A stretch of 50,296 nucleotides of DNA from JAAYJT01 sp037445555 (GTDB taxonomy: Bacteria > Bacteroidota > Bacteroidia > Bacteroidales > JAAYJT01): positions 1 to 50,296 of the forward strand of contig JBBIKG010000022.1 in the NCBI GenBank assembly GCA_037445555.1. Reading direction: 5' to 3'. The notes under the pieces were generated by a model. It saw only the letters and a program-made list of their open reading frames with translations, had not been told where the DNA came from and ran no database searches. Shown here piece after piece: positions 46,271-50,296 of this stretch (positions within the stretch are counted from its first letter, which is position 1; each line of letters opens with the position of its first letter). A program made the translations under genes and the position numbers.

Positions 46271-47351
46271 AGGATTGAGTATTTAAATAATACATGATGT
46301 TTTCTCGTGTGATAATGTCAATGGGCAGGTATTGTCGCAATGGTAAAGATTTTTTCATGATGAGTTTTTCAAACACCGACATAAAACTTCGATAGCCCTG
46401 TTCGACAGGATTTTGGCTTATCAGAAATGCGATGCGATTGTCCATCAGGTGCTTTACATTGCATTCGAGCAGGTCATAACCAGCGAGAACGAGATTGTTC
46501 CGTGCATTTCTTTCGAGAAAGTCGGCCACATAAAACACCCTGGAGTTAGTGACGAAAATGCCTGATACCGGCCTTCTTGAAATGTCATTATTGGCGAGTC
46601 CCTCCTTCAGGGTTTGTTCGATTTGGGCCTGACTGTTTCCATATATATTGATTGTTTCCAGTTCAAGCTTATCCGGGCCATTAGAATTGAAGTAGTTTCT
46701 GAAGCCTTCTTCGCGGCTCATAAGGTGAACGTTTCCGCCTTTTTCGCTCATTATGTTTACTATCAGCAGCCTGTCTCCTTTCCGAAGCGCAAGGTCGAAC
46801 AGATGGGCTGCCACTCTTCCGCTATGAACCGGATCCTGCCCCACAAATGTCTGGCATGAATGATTGAAAGTGGTCAGATTGATGAATATGATCATGATGC
46901 CTAATGCCTCGGCTTTCGTTAGGAACCCGGCAGTAAGATCAGGAAAAAACGGAGCCAGAATAACGGCATCGGGTTTTGTGCTGAGAATGTCACGTAGCGC
47001 CTTTTCGAAGGTGTTCCTGTCAAAATAATCGAAATAAAACGGTTGGTGGGTAATGCCATAATGCCCAACTTGCCGGCTGGCTTTTTCAAAACCCATTGAA
47101 GGTTGGTGCCAGAACAGGCTGTCGTTATCAGCGGCCGGAATAAGCGTGGCCACAAGATAGTCTTTTCCAGAAGCCAGAGTACTTGCCAGCAGATGTGGCT
47201 TGAAATTCATTTCACGTATCAGATTCAGAATCTTTTCGCGTGTCGGAGCGGCCACCTCGCCCCGGTTATGTATCACCCGGTCGATGGTGCCCGCCGAAAC
47301 ATTTGCCCGTCGTGCTATTTCGGCAATAGTCATCCTCTCCCCAGACTTCAT
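46263..47351 (-). CDS. LacI-family transcriptional regulator of the hexuronate island
   Basis: The protein has a LacI helix-turn-helix (TIAEIARRANVSAGTIDRVIHNRG) and a sugar-binding sensor domain (YLVATLIPAADNDSLFWHQPSMGFEKA through GQDPVHSGRVAAHLFDLA). The TIDRV variant in the recognition helix and the sensor type recall Bacteroidota regulators of uronate genes. The frame is open from 47372, but that codon falls inside a promoter-like element. The ATG at 47351 (362 residues) or the one at 47333 (MTIAEIARR) is more likely. It is divergent from uxaE and probably controls both sides. Confidence 0.88.
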   Translation of the reverse strand: MKSGERMTIAEIARRANVSAGTIDRVIHNRGEVAAPTREKILNLIREMNFKPHLLASTLASGKDYLVATLIPAADNDSLFWHQPSMGFEKASRQVGHYGITHQPFYFDYFDRNTFEKALRDILSTKPDAVILAPFFPDLTAGFLTKAEALGIMIIFINLTTFNHSCQTFVGQDPVHSGRVAAHLFDLALRKGDRLLIVNIMSEKGGNVHLMSREEGFRNYFNSNGPDKLELETINIYGNSQAQIEQTLKEGLANNDISRRPVSGIFVTNSRVFYVADFLERNARNNLVLAGYDLLECNVKHLMDNRIAFLISQNPVEQGYRSFMSVFEKLIMKKSLPLRQYLPIDIITRENIMYYLNTQSYD

Positions 47352-47365
47352 GACCAGAATGTTTT

Positions 47366-47398
47366 TTTGCAAAGTAAGTTAAATATTTTGTACTTTCG
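47366..47398 (+). promoter_or_regulatory. uxaE promoter, with an overlapping minus-strand element
   Basis: TACTTTCG at 47391-47398 is one base off TAnnTTTG, and TTTG at 47366-47369 lies 21 bases upstream as the -33 element. Within the spacer, 47370-47377 reads TTACTTTG on the minus strand, a possible -7 element for the divergent regulator gene. The two promoters would overlap. Confidence 0.5.
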
Positions 47399-47413
47399 TG
47401 GGCGCACACGGAA
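47394..47413. promoter_or_regulatory. Candidate LacI-type operator before uxaE
   Basis: TTTCGTGGGCGCACACGGAA is an imperfect palindrome with eight of ten pairs matched around a central CG, lying at the expected uxaE transcription start. It fits a binding site for the adjacent LacI-type regulator, but only one copy was seen. Confidence 0.4.
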
Positions 47414-47438
47414 ATTTTTAATCATTAATAAAAAACAC

Positions 47439-48689
47439 ATGGAATTAGGCAAATATTCGTTTGGCACAGGCGACCGTTTCGCGATGCAGGGACAGGCTCA
47501 GCTTAAAGCTATTATCATGGCGGTCGAAAAGGGCATTCATATAAGCCCAGTCTGGAATAAATCTTATCGAGAGCATAAAACCATTGGCTCAAAACCCGAG
47601 GCTACAAGGAAAGCCGCTGACGAAGCAGTGAAGACCCTGGGATGGAGCGGCCCGTATTTTCTCGATGCGGATCACATCAACCTGAACAATGTTGATATGT
47701 TCACAGAACATTGCAACTTCTTTACCATTGACGTAGCGGATTACATTGGCAAGGAGGCGTCAGACCCGGATTTGCATGCTTATATCAGCAAAAACTCCCG
47801 TTTTCTTGGGAATCTGCAAATCCCGGGCATTGATGAGGTTTTTAAAATCACCCCTGAGAAGCTTCGGGAAATAGGCGGAAAATTTCTTTTTGCCATAAAA
47901 CAGGCTTCGGTTATTTATAAGCACATATTGAAGCATAAGAAAAACGGCGCCTTTGTTACCGAGATTTCAATGGATGAAGTGCAGGAGGCGCAATCACCTG
48001 TCGAATTATTCTTCATTCTTTCGGCCCTCGCCGAAGAGAATATCCCGGTAGCTACCATTGCACCCAAGTTTACCGGTCGTTTCAACAAAGGCGTAGATTA
48101 CGCCGGAGATATCGTGCGTTTTGAAAAAGAATTTGAACAAGACCTGATGGTGATTGATTATGCCATTAACATGTTCTCACTGCCCGCAACCCTAAAGTTG
48201 AGTGTTCACAGCGGCAGCGATAAGTTCAGCATTTACCCGGTGGTAGGCCGGTTGATCAAAAAACACGACAAAGGCATTCATGTGAAAACCGCAGGCACAA
48301 CCTGGCTGGAAGAAGCTATAGGTCTTTCGCTTGCAGGCGGCGAAGCACTTGAGATGATAAAAAAAATATACAAAGGCGCTCTTTCGCGATTCGATGAGCT
48401 TGCAGGGCCGTATGCAACTGTTATTGATATCAATCCGGCCGGATTACCTACGGCAGAAGAGGTCAGTCAGTGGACCGGGCTGCAACTGGCAAATGCACTT
48501 AGGCATATCCCTGGCCATCCCGAATACAATCCCAACTTCAGGCAGCTCATGCATGTTTCATATAAACTGGCTGCGGAAGAGAAAAATAATTTTACCAATC
48601 TACTTGCTCAGCATAATGTGATAGTGGGCCACCAGGTAACTGAAAATCTGTACGACAGGCATATCCGTCGCCTGTTTGATATTCAATAA
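47439..48689 (+). CDS. uxaE: Tagaturonate epimerase
   Basis: The 416-residue protein matches the UxaE family, which epimerizes D-tagaturonate to D-fructuronate and so joins the galacturonate branch to the mannonate branch. Recognised segments include KYSFGTGDRFAMQGQAQLKA, YFLDADHINL, VATIAPKFTGRFNKGVDY and KLSVHSGSDKFSIYP, rich in His, Asp and Glu residues suited to metal binding. The open frame reaches back to 47103, but that part overlaps the divergent regulator gene; the ATG at 47439 follows the promoter and starts MELGKYSFG. It is followed by uxaC after 45 bases. Confidence 0.93.
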   Translation: MELGKYSFGTGDRFAMQGQAQLKAIIMAVEKGIHISPVWNKSYREHKTIGSKPEATRKAADEAVKTLGWSGPYFLDADHINLNNVDMFTEHCNFFTIDVADYIGKEASDPDLHAYISKNSRFLGNLQIPGIDEVFKITPEKLREIGGKFLFAIKQASVIYKHILKHKKNGAFVTEISMDEVQEAQSPVELFFILSALAEENIPVATIAPKFTGRFNKGVDYAGDIVRFEKEFEQDLMVIDYAINMFSLPATLKLSVHSGSDKFSIYPVVGRLIKKHDKGIHVKTAGTTWLEEAIGLSLAGGEALEMIKKIYKGALSRFDELAGPYATVIDINPAGLPTAEEVSQWTGLQLANALRHIPGHPEYNPNFRQLMHVSYKLAAEEKNNFTNLLAQHNVIVGHQVTENLYDRHIRRLFDIQ

Positions 48690-48734
48690 ACTACCGCTAT
48701 CCCGATCTGAACACAAACCAATCCACATTGCCTT

Positions 48735-50135
48735 ATGAAAAATTTCATGGATGAAAATTTTCTGCTTGAAAATAAATTCGCAGAACGCTTATATCATGAG
48801 TTTGCCCGCGACCTCCCAATTATTGATTACCACTGCCACCTTCCGCCGGCCGATGTAGCCAACGACCGGAAGTTTGAAAACATGACCAAAATATGGCTCG
48901 AGGGAGATCATTACAAATGGCGGGCTATGCGCACTCATGGAGTAAATGAGCGCTATTGCACGGGAGATGCACCGGATTACGAGAAATTTGAAAAATGGAC
49001 CGAAACTGTGCCTTTCACATTGCGAAATCCTTTATACCACTGGACGCATATGGAGCTTCGCAGGCCTTTCGGAATTCAAAAAATTCTGGATGGATCAACC
49101 GCGCGGGAAATCTATGAACAGACTACAGCGCTGCTTCAAACCGATGGGTTCAGCTCGCGTAACATCATGCGAAGTTTTAAGGTTGAGTTGGTATGCACTA
49201 CCGACGATCCCGTTGACAGCCTCGAGCATCATATCCGTTGCCGGAAGGATGGATTTGAAATTAAGGTACTACCTACATGGCGCCCGGACAAGGCAATGGC
49301 CGTTGAAGATGGTAAAATCTTCAATGACTATGTGAACCAACTTGAATCGGTCACCAACATCAGTGCAGATACCTATCGGCAATATCTTGCGGCGTTGCGC
49401 TTGCGTCACGATTATTTTCATGAGCAAGGTTGTCGGTTATCGGATCATGGCCTTGAAACTATCCATGCAGAGCCCTATTCAGAGACGGAAATCACATCCA
49501 TCTTTATTGATTTACGCCTTGGCAAGGATGTATCATATGAGGACATCCTCAAGTTCAAATCGGCTATGCTGATAGAGCTCGCACAAATGGATTATGAAAA
49601 AAACTGGGTTCAACAGTTTCATCTCGGGGCATTGCGCAACAATGCAAGCCGAATGTATCGCCTTCTTGGCCCTGATAAAGGCTTTGACTCCATAGGTGAC
49701 TTTGAAATTGCCCGACCGTTGGCGCGTTTTCTTGACAGGCTTGATTCTGATAACCGATTGGCAAAAACCATCCTGTATAATTTGAACCCTCGCGACAATG
49801 AGCTGTTTGCCACTATGATCGGAAACTTCAATGATGGCTCGGTGCCTGGCAAAATACAGTATGGAAGTGGATGGTGGTTTCTGGATCAGAAGGATGGTAT
49901 GATTCGACAGCTTAATGCATTGTCGGCACTTGGCTTACTGAGCCATTTTGTGGGCATGTTAACTGATTCGCGCAGTTTCCTTTCCTACCCGAGGCATGAT
50001 TACTTCCGCAGGATACTGTGTAATTTGCTTGGGGCCGAGATGAATAACGGTGAAATTCCGAACGATATGCAACTGGTTGGCCATATGGTGCAAAATTTAA
50101 GCTACTATAACGCAAAAACCTACTTTAGCTTTTAG
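48735..50135 (+). CDS. uxaC: Glucuronate/galacturonate isomerase
   Basis: The 466-residue amidohydrolase-fold enzyme interconverts D-galacturonate and D-tagaturonate, and D-glucuronate and D-fructuronate. The metal pair is His33 and His35 in DYHCHLPP. Other family motifs are NMTKIWLEGDHYKWRAMR, VCTTDDPVDSLEHH, QFHLGALRNNASRMYR, QYGSGWWFLDQKDGM and HFVGMLTDSRSFLSYPRHDYFRRILC. Length is normal. With UxaE it makes the entry steps for galacturonate released from pectin. Confidence 0.98.
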   Translation: MKNFMDENFLLENKFAERLYHEFARDLPIIDYHCHLPPADVANDRKFENMTKIWLEGDHYKWRAMRTHGVNERYCTGDAPDYEKFEKWTETVPFTLRNPLYHWTHMELRRPFGIQKILDGSTAREIYEQTTALLQTDGFSSRNIMRSFKVELVCTTDDPVDSLEHHIRCRKDGFEIKVLPTWRPDKAMAVEDGKIFNDYVNQLESVTNISADTYRQYLAALRLRHDYFHEQGCRLSDHGLETIHAEPYSETEITSIFIDLRLGKDVSYEDILKFKSAMLIELAQMDYEKNWVQQFHLGALRNNASRMYRLLGPDKGFDSIGDFEIARPLARFLDRLDSDNRLAKTILYNLNPRDNELFATMIGNFNDGSVPGKIQYGSGWWFLDQKDGMIRQLNALSALGLLSHFVGMLTDSRSFLSYPRHDYFRRILCNLLGAEMNNGEIPNDMQLVGHMVQNLSYYNAKTYFSF

Positions 50136-50280
50136 GATCTGAAATAGATTCTGGCCATTTCCCTGATTGTTACATTCGGCCGGTCATTAAAAGACAGAGG
50201 ATTCCATACCTTTGTACCGAACTCGGCCTTATTCATTTACTTTCAATGCTGCCCCGTTCATGCAAGGCGGACGATTTCCT

Positions 50281-50288
50281 TATTTTTG
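50281..50288 (+). promoter_or_regulatory. Promoter -7 element near the right edge
   Basis: TATTTTTG matches TAnnTTTG and is followed by CGG, as is common just before a transcription start. TACCTTTG at 50208-50215 is a second match. A gene starting beyond the window on the plus strand is likely. The rest of 50136-50296 shows no gene. Confidence 0.4.
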
Positions 50289-50296
50289 CGGTTGAA

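Noticed and set aside
47103..47438. N-terminal extension of uxaE
   Set aside because: It is antisense to the divergent LacI-type gene and lies upstream of the promoter; UxaE proteins start near MELGKYSFG.
1..50296. Search for tRNA, rRNA, CRISPR arrays and insertion sequences
   Set aside because: No cloverleaf with its flanking signals, no spaced direct repeats and no transposase motifs were noticed by eye; a covariance-model search could still find a small RNA.

Overview
The window reads as a chromosomal segment of a Bacteroidota bacterium, probably of the Bacteroidales/Marinilabiliales kind. The reasons are SusC/SusD pairs, a hybrid two-component (HTCS) regulator, a pectate lyase with a type IX secretion sorting domain, promoters of the TAnnTTTG type, and little use of Shine-Dalgarno sites. 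No rRNA, tRNA, insertion sequence, phage gene or CRISPR array was seen.

Region 1 (1-14499) is housekeeping. A very large alpha-2-macroglobulin-like protein, cut by the window edge, and leuS lie on the minus strand. A plus-strand run follows: ftsX, a DUF3098 membrane protein, uppP, truB, queA, ispD and a cation diffusion facilitator. A hairpin terminator at 14547-14577 closes it.

Region 2 (14685-26859, minus strand) is a pectin utilization locus. In transcription order it holds a PL1 pectate lyase, susC, susD, a DUF4957/DUF5123-type surface lipoprotein, a second PL1 lyase with a T9SS tail, a GH105 unsaturated glucuronyl/galacturonyl hydrolase and a GH28 polygalacturonase. Upstream, also on the minus strand, lie eda (KDPG aldolase), a TRAP transporter (dctP, dctQ, dctM) and the HTCS regulator. 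A LacI-type regulator, kduI, kduD and a DUF4861 protein are divergent from eda. A 20-bp near-perfect palindrome sits in the shared eda/lacI promoter region.

Region 3 (39224-50135) is a hexuronate island. On the minus strand it reads: a second LacI-type regulator, an SDR of the mannonate oxidoreductase type, two PfkB kinases, a LarA-family (nickel-pincer racemase/epimerase) protein, pdxB and gnd. Divergent on the plus strand are uxaE (tagaturonate epimerase) and uxaC (uronate isomerase).

Together the genes suggest that extracellular and surface enzymes cut homogalacturonan and SusCD imports the oligomers. Periplasmic GH105/GH28 would release galacturonate and unsaturated uronate, and the TRAP system could carry these into the cytoplasm. 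KduI/KduD then lead to 2-keto-3-deoxygluconate (KDG), and KdgK and Eda finish it. Galacturonate would go through UxaC, UxaE and the SDR to mannonate. No mannonate dehydratase (uxuA) is in the window. Instead the operon carries a LarA-family epimerase, a second kinase, PdxB and Gnd. This allows a testable alternative: mannonate to gluconate (C2 epimerization) to 6-phosphogluconate to ribulose 5-phosphate, with PdxB perhaps removing the Gnd inhibitor 4-phosphoerythronate. This is the most interesting proposal in the window, and it is inference from gene content.
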